Source: Cytobacillus sp. IB215665
Lineage (GTDB): Bacteria > Bacillota > Bacilli > Bacillales > SM2101
NCBI RefSeq assembly: GCF_033963835.1
Contig: NZ_JAXBME010000007.1
Span: 62,001 to 126,000 of the forward strand
Direction of reading: 5' to 3'
DNA: 64,000 nt
Part shown: positions 27,774 through 36,598 of the stretch, piece after piece
Position numbering within the stretch: the first letter of the stretch is position 1
Layout: each line of letters opens with the position of its first letter
Translations under genes and position numbers: made by a program
The notes under the pieces: generated by a model
Seen by the model: the letters and a program-made list of their open reading frames with translations, nothing else
What the model was told of the DNA's origin: nothing
Database searches by the model: none

Positions 27774-27812
27774 TGTGGGTGGAAACAAAATATTGTTTCC
27801 ACCCACTTTATT
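27774..27812 (+). terminator. Terminator after the SLH gene
   Basis: GTGGGTGGAAACAA pairs with TTGTTTCCACCCAC (14 perfect bp, 4-nt loop) and is followed by TTTATTATA. It lies 31 nt after the stop. Confidence 0.88.
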
Positions 27813-27887
27813 ATACCATTTTATAGCTTTTTCTTTTAGATTTGATATAATACTATACGTATGTTTAAAACAAGGGGCAGGTATATC

Positions 27888-29396
27888 TTGAAGAAAAAAC
27901 GTGGAGTATTTAAACACATTTATTTATATATTTTATTAGTAATCATTCCATCAATATTAATTATTACGATAGTAATTAACTATGTTGTAGATGACTTAAA
28001 AAAAGATTTGTATGATGAGACGAAAGAGATTGTCAAATTTCATGAAAATCATATAGACAGTTTTATCGGAGAGGCAAAAGTTAGTTTAGAAACGCTTGCA
28101 TTAGTCTATAACAATTTGGATGAGAGTGAAAGTAATTTAACACAAATTTTACAAAATACGCAACAAAAAGACCCTCGATTTGATGGATTGTATTTTGTGA
28201 ATAAAAGTGGAGTTATCACAGTAGGCTCAACTGCGATGCTTGAGAATGTTCCAATCTACGATCGAGAATACTTTCTAGAAGCACAAAAAACTAAAAAAAC
28301 AACAATCTCAAAATCCCTTTTTAGTAGAGTTAGTGGTGATGAAGTCATAGTAGTTATCACACCTATAACACAAAACAAGGATGAAATAAAAGGTTATTTA
28401 TTAGCGAGTTTACGTCTTAATTACATGGAAAATGTCATGAATCAGTTAACTCCGAATATGATTATTAAAGTTTCTGATTCCAATCAGCCATTTTTATTTG
28501 GGACGAAGCAAGCTAAAAATATTAACGAACCTTTCCCAATTAAAGAACAATTTAATGAAGTACCTTGGGTCATAGAAGCTCAACCTCTAGCTTTGGAGAA
28601 AAAAGAGCTCATTCAAACAAGTTTGTTAATTATAGGGCTTACGTTCTTTTTTACTAATATCATATTTTTATTTGGAGAATATATTTTACTTAAAAGAAAA
28701 GCCAAAGTTGAACGCCTACAGAATGATGCTCAAAAGCTTGAGTTGGTAGGAGCATTAGCAGCAAGTACTGCACATGAGATTCGCAACCCTTTAACTGGTA
28801 TAAAAGGGCTCATTCAACTGTTAAGTGAAAAATATAAAAACAAAGAAGATCAATATTATTTCTCTGTTATCCAAACAGAAATTAATAGAATTAATGAAAT
28901 TTCAAGTGAATTTTTAGTTCTTGGAAAACCTACTATTCAAAAAAATGAAAAGTATTGCCTAGTAGATATTTTAGATGAACTTGACCCTATTCTGCGCTCA
29001 GAAGCAAATTTATATAATGTAGAGCTAGATGTTATTACGCCAACACATAAAGTTTATGTGCGCCTTTCAAAAGATCATATTAAACAAGTCATATTAAATC
29101 TAACAAAAAATGCTCTTGAATCGATAAAGAATGATGGACGAATTAAAATACAATTATGTACAAGAGATAAATTCTGTAAACTTGAGATCACAGATAATGG
29201 AAAAGGTATGCCGGAAGAGGTATTATCGAAAGTATTCACACCATTTTTTACAATGAAGGATAAAGGGACTGGTCTTGGCCTTGTCGTATGTAAAAGGATC
29301 GTTAATATGTATAACGGACATATAAAGATTCATAGTATTGAAAACAAAGGGACGACCGTTGAGATTTTATTCCCATTATGTACATCTAAGAAGTAG
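27888..29396 (+). CDS. Cache-domain histidine kinase, sporulation-kinase-like
   Basis: A sensor kinase of about 502 residues. One membrane segment (about 14-35), an extracellular Cache-like domain (about 40-240, with YDREYFLEAQKTKKTTIS), a second membrane segment (about 247-268), then HisKA (AASTAHEIRNPLTGIKG), N-box (LNLTKNALESI) and G-boxes (DNGKGMP, GTGLGLVVC). This order is that of KinD-like sporulation kinases. I prefer the TTG at 27888, with AGGGGCAGG upstream; an ATG at 27861 lies only about 10 nt after a TATAAT and would be nearly leaderless. No response regulator is adjacent. Confidence 0.82.
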   Translation: MKKKRGVFKHIYLYILLVIIPSILIITIVINYVVDDLKKDLYDETKEIVKFHENHIDSFIGEAKVSLETLALVYNNLDESESNLTQILQNTQQKDPRFDGLYFVNKSGVITVGSTAMLENVPIYDREYFLEAQKTKKTTISKSLFSRVSGDEVIVVITPITQNKDEIKGYLLASLRLNYMENVMNQLTPNMIIKVSDSNQPFLFGTKQAKNINEPFPIKEQFNEVPWVIEAQPLALEKKELIQTSLLIIGLTFFFTNIIFLFGEYILLKRKAKVERLQNDAQKLELVGALAASTAHEIRNPLTGIKGLIQLLSEKYKNKEDQYYFSVIQTEINRINEISSEFLVLGKPTIQKNEKYCLVDILDELDPILRSEANLYNVELDVITPTHKVYVRLSKDHIKQVILNLTKNALESIKNDGRIKIQLCTRDKFCKLEITDNGKGMPEEVLSKVFTPFFTMKDKGTGLGLVVCKRIVNMYNGHIKIHSIENKGTTVEILFPLCTSKK

Positions 29397-29445
29397 CATT
29401 CCTTCCTAGCAGAATCTCAAAAGTAAGAAAGTAGGTGAATTTGTT

Positions 29446-30207
29446 GTGTCTAATACACACCTAGAATTCAATGTACTTATAGGTGCAAATAAACCAGAAA
29501 ATATAATAAATAAAAATGCATCATGTCCATTCTGTGATCGTGATAGCTTGGAAAATATTATAGACGATGATGGGTCAATCATTCTACTAAAGAATAAATA
29601 TCCAGTTCTAAAAGACGCATATCAAACCGTAATAATTGAAACCGATGAATGTCACTCAGAACTTTCAACTTATTCTAAAGATCATTTGTATCGACTCTTA
29701 TCCTTCAGCTTAAAGCATTGGATAAAATTAATGAACACAAACGAATATCAGTCAGTCATATTTTTTAAAAACCATGGTCCATATTCGGGTGGATCGTTAA
29801 GACACCCACATATGCAAATTGTAGGTCTTAATGATGTTGATTACTCACAAAATGTTTCAATAAAGGATTTCGAAGGCATTCCTATTGCTTCAAAAGATGG
29901 TGTTTTGTTCAATATTTCATCCTTTCCTCGAATGGGGTTTGTTGAATTAAATATCAAGTTACCATCTTTTGAGAAACATTTAGTCATGGCAGATTATATC
30001 CAAATAGCAACTCATTATGTTTTAAATCACTTTCACAAAAACTGTAATAGTTATAATCTTTTTTTCTATTATGTAGAAAATGAGATATACGCTAAAGTCA
30101 TTCCACGGTTTACTACATCGCCGTTGTTTGTTGGATATTCAATTCCACAAGTTTCAAATCAAACTTCAACAATAGTAAAAAATATACAAGAAAAATATTT
30201 TAAATGA
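29446..30207 (+). CDS. GalT/HIT-superfamily protein (DUF4931-like)
   Basis: A 253-residue protein resembling galactose-1-phosphate uridylyltransferase. CPFC (about 27-30) looks like half of the structural metal site, and SLRHPHMQI (about 123-131) holds the HxHxQ-type nucleotidyl-transfer motif, with NHG shortly before. It is shorter than true GalT and lacks a galactose gene context. The start is GTG behind AGGTGA. It follows the Cache kinase by 49 nt and may be co-transcribed. Substrate unknown. Confidence 0.75.
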   Translation: MSNTHLEFNVLIGANKPENIINKNASCPFCDRDSLENIIDDDGSIILLKNKYPVLKDAYQTVIIETDECHSELSTYSKDHLYRLLSFSLKHWIKLMNTNEYQSVIFFKNHGPYSGGSLRHPHMQIVGLNDVDYSQNVSIKDFEGIPIASKDGVLFNISSFPRMGFVELNIKLPSFEKHLVMADYIQIATHYVLNHFHKNCNSYNLFFYYVENEIYAKVIPRFTTSPLFVGYSIPQVSNQTSTIVKNIQEKYFK

Positions 30208-30351
30208 CTTGCTTATGTTACACAACAATAATAAATGTGAACTTTTTCTGAAAATTTAAAAAATGTGATATGAAAATTGTATTTTTTGTCATATAATATA
30301 GTCACAGCCTTTTAAGCATGTAGATTTTTTTAGATAGAAAGGAGTGGCGAA

Positions 30352-30708
30352 ATGAATACACATCCTAATTATCGAGATTTTTATCAAAAATCATGTATTT
30401 GTATGGGCGAGAGTGATCGTAGTAAATTTGTTGAGCAAATTCAAGACCAAGTAGATCATACGAATATGGCTACTCATTGGCTAATAGCTTTAGAGGGTGA
30501 ACCTATTGACAACAATTCAGAAATATATATATGGAAAGTTATAGTGTTCCCTGCATACGTAGATGGAATGTTTCATTACCAAAATCCTCAGGTTCTTATC
30601 AAATCTATTCATTCCATCCACAAGGCTGTTGAGTTAGCAAAAGAGTTAGAAACACATATAAAATCTGATTGCCTTTTAATTAACTACTCAAATAAACAAG
30701 TCGGTTAA
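30352..30708 (+). CDS. Hypothetical protein
   Basis: A 118-residue soluble protein beginning MNTHPNYRDFYQ with three cysteines (CICMG near 14-18 and one near 107). AAAGGAGTGG precedes the ATG. The mixed alpha/beta look (IYIWKVIVFPAYVDGMFHY, then a long helix) gives no family I know. It stands alone between the GalT-like gene and the prophage remnants. Confidence 0.6.
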   Translation: MNTHPNYRDFYQKSCICMGESDRSKFVEQIQDQVDHTNMATHWLIALEGEPIDNNSEIYIWKVIVFPAYVDGMFHYQNPQVLIKSIHSIHKAVELAKELETHIKSDCLLINYSNKQVG

Positions 30709-30821
30709 CTTATCTGCTTTTCCTCTTTTTATTCAATTATGTGAAAACTAACACATAACTTATTTACATAGCCCCTTTACTTCATAACAAAATGGATGTT
30801 TCCCAATTGATTGTTGTTTAG

Positions 30822-30979
30822 CTAATTAGGATAAACACAGCAAGGTGTGTCTGTTAATAGTTCGGACGCATGTTCATAGAGTTCGTGTTGTCTTCTGTCA
30901 AAAACAATTTGCCCCGCTTAAATTTTGCTAGGCGTACAACCTCGTCTGTCGGCGGAAACTGCTTGCCTATTTCGAACAT
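30822..30979 (-). pseudogene. Phage portal protein remnant (N-terminus, frameshifted)
   Basis: AGGAGGTGG lies 7 nt before an ATG that opens MFEIGKQFPPTDEVVRLAKF and reaches a T5 run near 30898. The in-frame reading then stops soon after. Shifting frame at the T-run gives FDRRQHELYEHASELLTDTP. The combined pattern resembles the start of SPP1 Gp6-like portal proteins (FPP..., LAKFKRGK, FDxxQxELYExASELLxDTP). The rest of the gene is gone. GC content and codon use are higher than in the neighbours. Confidence 0.55.
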
Positions 30980-31012
30980 TGCACCACCTCCTTTCGTATT
31001 TTAGTGCCCACT

Positions 31013-31038
31013 CAAAAAAAGCCGGTTTATCACCGACT
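31013..31038 (-). terminator. Terminator of the DUF3888 gene
   Basis: AGTCGGT and ACCGGCT pair on the minus strand with one G-T wobble and a short loop, followed by T7. It lies 13 nt after the stop. Confidence 0.75.
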
Positions 31039-31050
31039 AAAAATGTATAG

Positions 31051-31485
31051 TTATTGATTTAAAAGTATATGCTGCCAATGCTCTGGAAGTTGATGTGTTT
31101 CTAAATGCTTAAACTCAATTAATTCAGCTTTTCCCGCGCTAATATCAAATTTCAGTCTATCTTTGCCTACGCTGATATGTGGCCCTACAACTGGATGAAC
31201 TTCTAACGTGACATAAAATCTAAATGATCGATAACCATAAACCCTCTCAGCACTAATTACATCAATCATATAAGTGTAAACGACTGAGGGCTCATTTATT
31301 AATTTCGAGTAATACTCTAATATTGGCTTGTCAATTTCGGATGAAAGCAAACTAAGGAACATATCGTGATATAGTTCTTCTCTCGATTCTTTAGGTGGCT
31401 TTGGTAACTCTTCCGCTAAGGTCAATAATGGGGGTGTTAACAACATGGCTAATGTCAATAAAACAACTATATAATACTTATTCAA
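31051..31485 (-). CDS. Secreted DUF3888-like protein
   Basis: A small exported protein of about 144 residues. The signal peptide is NKYYIVVLLTLAMLLTPPLL with cleavage near TLAEE. The mature part (SREELYHDMFLSLLSSEI, then a strand-rich half with YRSFRFYVTLEVHPVVGPH) matches the DUF3888 pattern as I know it; its role is unknown. I prefer the TTG at 31485, with GGAG 8 nt upstream; the longer frame would start at a GTG inside that site. It sits between two decayed phage fragments and may have arrived with or after the prophage. Confidence 0.65.
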   Translation of the reverse strand: MNKYYIVVLLTLAMLLTPPLLTLAEELPKPPKESREELYHDMFLSLLSSEIDKPILEYYSKLINEPSVVYTYMIDVISAERVYGYRSFRFYVTLEVHPVVGPHISVGKDRLKFDISAGKAELIEFKHLETHQLPEHWQHILLNQ

Positions 31486-31630
31486 TAGTACCACTCCATG
31501 AATGCAACTTTTAGGTTCATTCCTTAGGTTTAACGATTAAGTTAGTTATTTATCATTATTATTTTTTCCAATATCAGCAATTGGTGATTACACCATGCTG
31601 GTTTTTCCTTTACTCGCTCTCATACTTTCT

Positions 31631-31905
31631 TCAATAAGCAAATAGCCTGCTCACTGCAACAATACAGTCGTCATGTTCACCGGTTACATATTGCTCCAAC
31701 TATTCGAGCAATATACCGTGATTTTTTGAAATTGTATGCTTCAGCTTTCAACGCCCGGCAACATCGCCTCGATATGAAGCTCTTTCCATTCCTTTATTCT
31801 ACTTTATAAATGCGTGATTGCGATGAATAGTTCACTTTTCTTTAGCGTCTTTTTCAACTCATCGACGTAAGATTCTTACGCATATCGTTTTAAATGGACT
31901 ATCTA
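31631..31905 (-). pseudogene. Decayed phage gene remnant, possibly terminase large subunit C-terminus
   Basis: Minus-strand frames broken by stops and shifts still read like protein: ESYVDELKKTLKKSELFIAI, RIKEWKELHIEAMLPGVES and LEQYVTGEHDDCIVAVSRLF. The HDDC-A motif in the last piece resembles the end of large terminase subunits. Its order relative to the portal fragment (terminase then portal on the minus strand) is the usual phage order. The identity is tentative. Confidence 0.35.
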
Positions 31906-32222
31906 AACAAATAAACAAAGACTGTGGTGGTGCTTTAGTTACTAGAACTAGCAATTAATTAATCGCAGGTAATGCACTTGCTATTTATAAACATGGATCA
32001 GGGCGACAACGATCATCCCAATAATTGAAAAAATCACAGGTTAGAACAAGAGGATATCTCGCAAATTGAATTGGAAAAGAAATCGAAATAGAGCTAGAGG
32101 ACTATTTTGTTCCTAGTTACGTTAATGACTGTGGTTAAGGTTAAAAAGCGTTAAAATACTTATGTAAAGACGTGCCTCGGAATGTGAACAATGACGTTGA
32201 TTACATCGGTTTTTGGGTATGT
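31906..32222. other. Broken coding-like sequence, probably further prophage debris
   Basis: Plus-strand frames give short protein-like pieces separated by stops (LIAGNALAIYKHGSG, EIEIELEDYFVPSYVND, KALKYLCKDVPRNVNNDVDY). No intact gene, start or family is supported. It lies between the terminase-like remnant and the fixX terminator. Confidence 0.3.
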
Positions 32223-32247
32223 AAAAAAGCCGGTACTAACCCGGCTT
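32223..32247 (-). terminator. Terminator of the etf-fix operon
   Basis: AAGCCGG pairs with CCGGCTT around a 7-nt loop, followed by T6 on the minus strand. It lies about 75 nt after the fixX stop. Confidence 0.78.
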
Positions 32248-32323
32248 AATAATTCATTTCACAATATAAGAGGGATAGTTTTCGAGGTCACTATCATAAT
32301 CACGGTCGATCATTTTTCACTTA

Positions 32324-32605
32324 TTATGCTAGTCTAAATACTACACCGTGCCCACCTTTCGGATATTCCCATTTGATATTTTGGTAAGGACAACCAATAC
32401 GACAACTTCCACATTCATGACAGCCTTCGTAACCTACATGCATACGTATATCTTCCCATTTGTAAACTTCTGCTGGACAAAATACTGTACACAACTTATC
32501 AGGACACTTTTCGATACATACATCGTGGTCTAAAACTGTTAAGTGGGACTCTGTATCTGCTTTAAAACGTACTAAATACTGTTTATCTTCAATTGTATTT
32601 GACAT
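32324..32605 (-). CDS. fixX: Ferredoxin-like protein FixX
   Basis: A 93-residue ferredoxin-like partner of FixC. It has CHECGSCRIGCP (C-x2-C-x2-C-x3-C) for a [4Fe-4S] cluster and an upstream KCPDKLCTVFCPAEVY typical of FixX/ETF-QO ferredoxin domains. The ATG at 32605 overlaps the fixC stop by one base (TAATG) and follows GGCGGTGAAG, so I prefer it to the upstream in-frame start at 32623. Last gene of the four-gene operon. It passes electrons from the flavoprotein FixC toward the quinone branch. Confidence 0.9.
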   Translation of the reverse strand: MSNTIEDKQYLVRFKADTESHLTVLDHDVCIEKCPDKLCTVFCPAEVYKWEDIRMHVGYEGCHECGSCRIGCPYQNIKWEYPKGGHGVVFRLA

Positions 32606-33900
32606 TACTTCACCGCCTTCCACGCACGATACATATCAGACATGAGTTTAAATGTACCTTTTTCACCTCTAATTGTTCGAATAATTTCCTTTTGTTTATC
32701 CTTCTTAGGTGTTCCATCAACTGTGAAAAACTTACTTGCAGCTTTATTCATCATTGGCAAATATTCTTTAAAATATTGTGGATTATTTTCGAATGTATGA
32801 GTTGCATCTTTATATTTCTTCAAGTCTTTTCCAATAAAACTGTTATAAATATTCTCACGATACACATTCAATGTTGCTTCAGAGTAGCTATCTCTTTCTT
32901 TTGCGTGGAGAATTGCTTCTGCCGCAAGTCGTCCAGATGACATTGCCATATTTGATCCTTCTCGATGAATTGCATTTACAAATTGTGCTGCATCGCCCGC
33001 AACGAGAACACCATCACCAACGATTTTTGGTATAGAATGATATCCACCTTCAGGAATAAGATGCGCCAAATATTCTACAGATTCACCACCATCAACATAA
33101 GGTTTGACCATCGGATGCGATTTTACATAATCGAGTAAATCATATGGCTTCATCTTTGCTTTAATCATACTCGATAGTGTAGTCCCTACCCCTAAATTTA
33201 GACTATCTTTATTTGTATACAAAAAGGCAGTACCTAAATTCCCTTTAGTTGAGTCCCCAAATATTTCTACTGTACAGCCTTGATTATCTTCGAGATTAAA
33301 TCTTTCATTTATTTTAGCCTTCGGAAGATTAATCACCTCCATGACGGTTAACGCTACCTCATCAGGCTTAAATTCTTTATGAAATCCTAGTTGTTTTCCT
33401 AATAAAGAATTAACTCCGTCGGCTAAAACAACAACATCTGCGTATACATCTCCATCCGGTCGATCAGTCCTTACACCGATAACTTTACCATTTTCTACGA
33501 TACATTCTTTCACAACGGTTTCATTAATTAATAGAGCTCCAGCTTCTACTGCTTTTTGAGCAAACCATTGATCAAATTTAGCTCGTAAAACCGTAAAGTT
33601 ATTATAAGGCTCCTTCCCCCATTCAAGACCTTTATATCCAAAGGAAACCATTGATTCTTTATCCATCATCCAAAAGCGTTGTTCAATAACCGGCCTTTCT
33701 AAAGGAGCCTCTTTCCAAAACTCCGGTATGATCTCTTCCATTTGTTTTCTATATAACACGCCACCCATGACGTTTTTACTGCCAGGATATTCTCCACGTT
33801 CAATAAGAAGTACATTCAAACCATGTTTAGCACAAGTATATGCGCAAGAAGTGCCTGCTGGGCCTGCTCCTACGACTATTACATCAAATTTTTCAGACAT
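32605..33900 (-). CDS. fixC: FAD-dependent ETF:quinone oxidoreductase-like protein FixC
   Basis: A flavoprotein of 431 residues related to ETF-ubiquinone oxidoreductase. The Rossmann motif VVGAGPAGTSCAY starts at about residue 8, and GSKNVMGGVLYR is characteristic of FixC. GDGVLVAGDAAQFVN is the second FAD contact. The [4Fe-4S] domain of full ETF-QO is absent and is supplied by the separate FixX. The ATG at 33900 overlaps the end of etfA by 8 nt behind GGTGAAG; a GTG at 33912 is the alternative. Membrane association through quinone is inferred. Confidence 0.92.
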   Translation of the reverse strand: MSEKFDVIVVGAGPAGTSCAYTCAKHGLNVLLIERGEYPGSKNVMGGVLYRKQMEEIIPEFWKEAPLERPVIEQRFWMMDKESMVSFGYKGLEWGKEPYNNFTVLRAKFDQWFAQKAVEAGALLINETVVKECIVENGKVIGVRTDRPDGDVYADVVVLADGVNSLLGKQLGFHKEFKPDEVALTVMEVINLPKAKINERFNLEDNQGCTVEIFGDSTKGNLGTAFLYTNKDSLNLGVGTTLSSMIKAKMKPYDLLDYVKSHPMVKPYVDGGESVEYLAHLIPEGGYHSIPKIVGDGVLVAGDAAQFVNAIHREGSNMAMSSGRLAAEAILHAKERDSYSEATLNVYRENIYNSFIGKDLKKYKDATHTFENNPQYFKEYLPMMNKAASKFFTVDGTPKKDKQKEIIRTIRGEKGTFKLMSDMYRAWKAVK

Positions 33901-34918
33901 AGCTAACTTCACCGTCCTTCTGAGTACGTGCCTTCTTGAATTGTTCGATTAGTTTTGGAACTATTTCAAGCGCATCTCCTACAATTCCATATGTTGACAC
34001 ATCAAATATAGGTGCGTTTTCATCCTTATTAATGGCAATGATATATTCGGAGTTTTTCATGCCAACAACATGTTGAATTGCACCAGATATTCCTATAGCA
34101 AAATATATTTTAGGAGTTACTGTTTCTCCAGTCTGTCCAACTTGGTTTTCGTGTGGTAGCCATCCAGCTTCTACTACATCACGAGTACCTCCAACTGTAC
34201 CTCCAATTACATCCGCTAACTCATGAATGAGTTGAAATCCTTTCTCATCACCTAAACCTTTGCCACCGGCTACAATAACATGCGCTTCAGCTAGCGCTGC
34301 CTTCTTATCCACATCTTTCACTATTTGCAATACCTTTGTGCGCAATTGATCTTCCTGTAAATCAATCGTTTCTTCAATCATGTTACCTGAACGACCGTAA
34401 TCTGGTAATAGCGCTTTCATAACCTTCGGGCGTACAGTAGCCATTTGTGGTCGATGCTTCTTACACAAAATCGTTGCCATAATATTTCCACCAAAAGCAG
34501 GACGACTGGCTTCTAATAATCTCTTATCGACATTTACGTCTAGCATCGTTGTATCTGCTGTTAACCCAGTACTTAAATCTGTTGCTACAGCACTCGCAAG
34601 GTCCTTCCCATTCGGAGTTGCACCATATAGAAAAATCTCTGGTTTATATCTTTCACTAACTTTCACGACCCCATCCATGTAAGTTTCAGTTCGATAATCT
34701 TTCAAAATCGGATCATCAATGACATAAACCTCATCTGCACCAAATGCAAATATCTCTGAGCTCAGCTCCTTCACACCATCACCTAGTAAAACCCCTGCCA
34801 AAGCAACATCTAGTTTATCTGCTAGTTTTCTACCTGCTCCGAGTAGTTCTAATGAAACACCTTCTATCTTGCCATCATTTTGCTCTATAAAGACCCAAAC
34901 ACCTCTGTTTTCTTCCAT
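33893..34918 (-). CDS. fixB: Electron transfer flavoprotein alpha subunit (FixB)
   Basis: A 341-residue ETF alpha subunit. The C-terminal FAD-binding domain is clear: VGQTGETVTPKIYFAIGISG and QHVVGMKNSEYIIAINKD. The N-terminal half (GRKLADKLDVALAGVLLGDG, FLYGATPNGKDLASAVA) is the usual ETF fold. It lies 72 nt downstream of the beta subunit and overlaps fixC. In FixABCX complexes the ETF part carries out electron bifurcation from NADH to ferredoxin and quinone; whether this one does so is inferred from the operon. Confidence 0.93.
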   Translation of the reverse strand: MEENRGVWVFIEQNDGKIEGVSLELLGAGRKLADKLDVALAGVLLGDGVKELSSEIFAFGADEVYVIDDPILKDYRTETYMDGVVKVSERYKPEIFLYGATPNGKDLASAVATDLSTGLTADTTMLDVNVDKRLLEASRPAFGGNIMATILCKKHRPQMATVRPKVMKALLPDYGRSGNMIEETIDLQEDQLRTKVLQIVKDVDKKAALAEAHVIVAGGKGLGDEKGFQLIHELADVIGGTVGGTRDVVEAGWLPHENQVGQTGETVTPKIYFAIGISGAIQHVVGMKNSEYIIAINKDENAPIFDVSTYGIVGDALEIVPKLIEQFKKARTQKDGEVSYV

Positions 34919-34990
34919 ATCGTTTCCCCCTATTCATTCTTTGATAAGTAGTCGTTGTTAGAGGTTATCTGATAGTTCAAGCAGCTTTCT

Positions 34991-35815
34991 TCATCCTTCA
35001 ACTTTTTCTTCAAATAACTCTTTCTTATCCAAAAGTAGATTAATAATTTGATTGACTTGTTCATCAACTGTCCCTTCAATTATTTTTCCACCTTCTGGCT
35101 TAGGTGGTGTAAACATTTTGCCTACTATCGTCGGAGAACCTTTTAGTCCTAGTTGCTTTCGATCTACATCTTCAAGGTCATTAACAGTCCAAACTATAGG
35201 AGAATAACGTGCAGCCATTATCATGTTAGGTAATGGTGCATATTCAATATCATTTATTTCTTTTTCAACTGTTAAGAGTGATGGGATAGTTGTTTGAATG
35301 AGTTCATATCCATTTGATAATTTCCTTTTAACTAACATCGTTTCTTCTGACTGGTTAATTTCCACCACTTCAATAACATTTGTAATCGGAGGTATATCCA
35401 ACCTTCTTGCTATTCCTGGTCCAGTTTGCCCTGTATCACCATCTATGGCATGCTTTCCACATAACACCAAATCTATTGGTTGATCTTTCTTAATTTTCTC
35501 TAAAGCTTTCGACAATGCATAACTAGTTGCTAACGTATCAGCTCCAGCAAACGCCCGATCAGAAATTAAAAATCCTTGATCTGCGCCTATTTCAATACAT
35601 TTTTTAATTACGGCATCTGCTTGCGGTGGACCCATTGATAATACTGTAATTTTCCCACCTACTAGCTTTTTTAAGCGGACTGCTTCTTGAACAGCATGAG
35701 CATCATACGGGTTCAAAATAGCGGGAGCACTCCGGCGGTCTAACGTATTGGTTTTAGGATTAATTTTAATAATCTTTGTGTCTGGTACTTGTTTAACGCA
35801 AACTACGATGTGCAT
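34991..35815 (-). CDS. fixA: Electron transfer flavoprotein beta subunit (FixA)
   Basis: A 274-residue ETF beta subunit, first gene of the operon. VCVKQVPDT at the N-terminus and LVLCGKHAIDGDTGQTGPG (about 120-138) are the family hallmarks; the second contacts the bifurcating FAD in studied homologs. A 29-bp A/T-tract palindrome lies about 40 nt upstream of the start. The operon order fixA-fixB-fixC-fixX is that of nitrogen fixers and of some non-fixing anaerobes and Firmicutes. Confidence 0.93.
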   Translation of the reverse strand: MHIVVCVKQVPDTKIIKINPKTNTLDRRSAPAILNPYDAHAVQEAVRLKKLVGGKITVLSMGPPQADAVIKKCIEIGADQGFLISDRAFAGADTLATSYALSKALEKIKKDQPIDLVLCGKHAIDGDTGQTGPGIARRLDIPPITNVIEVVEINQSEETMLVKRKLSNGYELIQTTIPSLLTVEKEINDIEYAPLPNMIMAARYSPIVWTVNDLEDVDRKQLGLKGSPTIVGKMFTPPKPEGGKIIEGTVDEQVNQIINLLLDKKELFEEKVEG

Positions 35816-35855
35816 TCGTTACCCTCACTCCTCTAAAAAATTTATAAATGAGTTC

Positions 35856-35884
35856 ATTCAAAAAGCTATTGCGCTTTTTTGAAT
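35856..35884. promoter_or_regulatory. Palindrome in the etf-fix leader
   Basis: ATTCAAAAAGC and GCGCTTTTTTGAAT form a near-perfect inverted repeat around TATT, about 40 nt upstream of the fixA start. It may be an operator or a leader hairpin. Both arms are A/T tracts next to GC. Confidence 0.4.
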
Positions 35885-36054
35885 AAGCTCTATTACATCA
35901 TTCAGTTGTACGTCTAAATCTTGCTATAATATTTGAGACATAGTGTAATGTGAATAACAATTAGCAATAATGCTGCTGTCTAACCAACCTGACGTTTCTC
36001 AAACGAATGCTCCATAACATTTTGTTATTATTTTCACAATAATGTCTATAAAAA

Positions 36055-36172
36055 AGGCTTTTTTTCGTACTATAGTATTCGAGGCATTATGTTATATGAT
36101 GAACGAAGCCTCAAAGCCTATAACTGTTATAATGTAGGAAAATTTACAACAAAGTTTCCGAAAAGAGCCTAA
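36055..36172 (+). repeat. Dispersed TIR element, copy 12 (short)
   Basis: AAAGGCTTTTTTTCGTAC begins it, with TTCGAGGCATTATG inside. It ends TACAACAAAGTTTCCGAAAA with GAGCCTAA, a nearly perfect right arm. Part of the interior is missing. Confidence 0.65.
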
Positions 36173-36598
36173 TTCTAATCAACCATTTGTTAAAAGGAAA
36201 ACGGCATAGTGTTTATGCTTGGTACTCGGGTTATTAGGTGTCCAATAAGATTTATTTATCGATAAAAGAGTATTGAGTATTCTACGGCGGTTTTAAGTTT
36301 TGTCTAGGTGAGTTTCTTTGGAGAGTCTCTAAAATGCTGAATATGATGTCGAATAATGTAAGCGTTATCTCAATCTTTATTTGACCAAATCTTCGCAAGA
36401 TAGTCTGTGACGTTCATCACAATACATCATATATAAATATAAATGTGGAGGTGAAATTATTGTATTAATTGGAGTTTGTTTGAATATTTAAATTATTATA
36501 AACATTAAAATAATTAATATTATATAAACTTATTTTAAGTATTTTTCTAACGTTTGTAAAGTGGTAAATCCAATCTTATCTTCTTCAACTATATGCAA
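36173..36598. other. Intergenic stretch, no gene seen
   Basis: GTGGAGGTGAAATTATTG at 36446-36463 looks like a ribosome binding site but leads only to frames of about ten codons. The sequence is otherwise AT-rich, without terminators or repeats that I can support. Confidence 0.4.

Noticed and set aside
27365-27917. Several overlapping open frames on both strands across the SLH gene 3' end
   Set aside because: All are other-frame readings of the 21-bp repeat. Only the SLH frame is continuous with conserved domains.
36446-36500. Good-looking ribosome binding site GTGGAGGTG with a possible start
   Set aside because: Every frame after it stops within about ten codons, so no gene is supported, though a leader peptide cannot be excluded.
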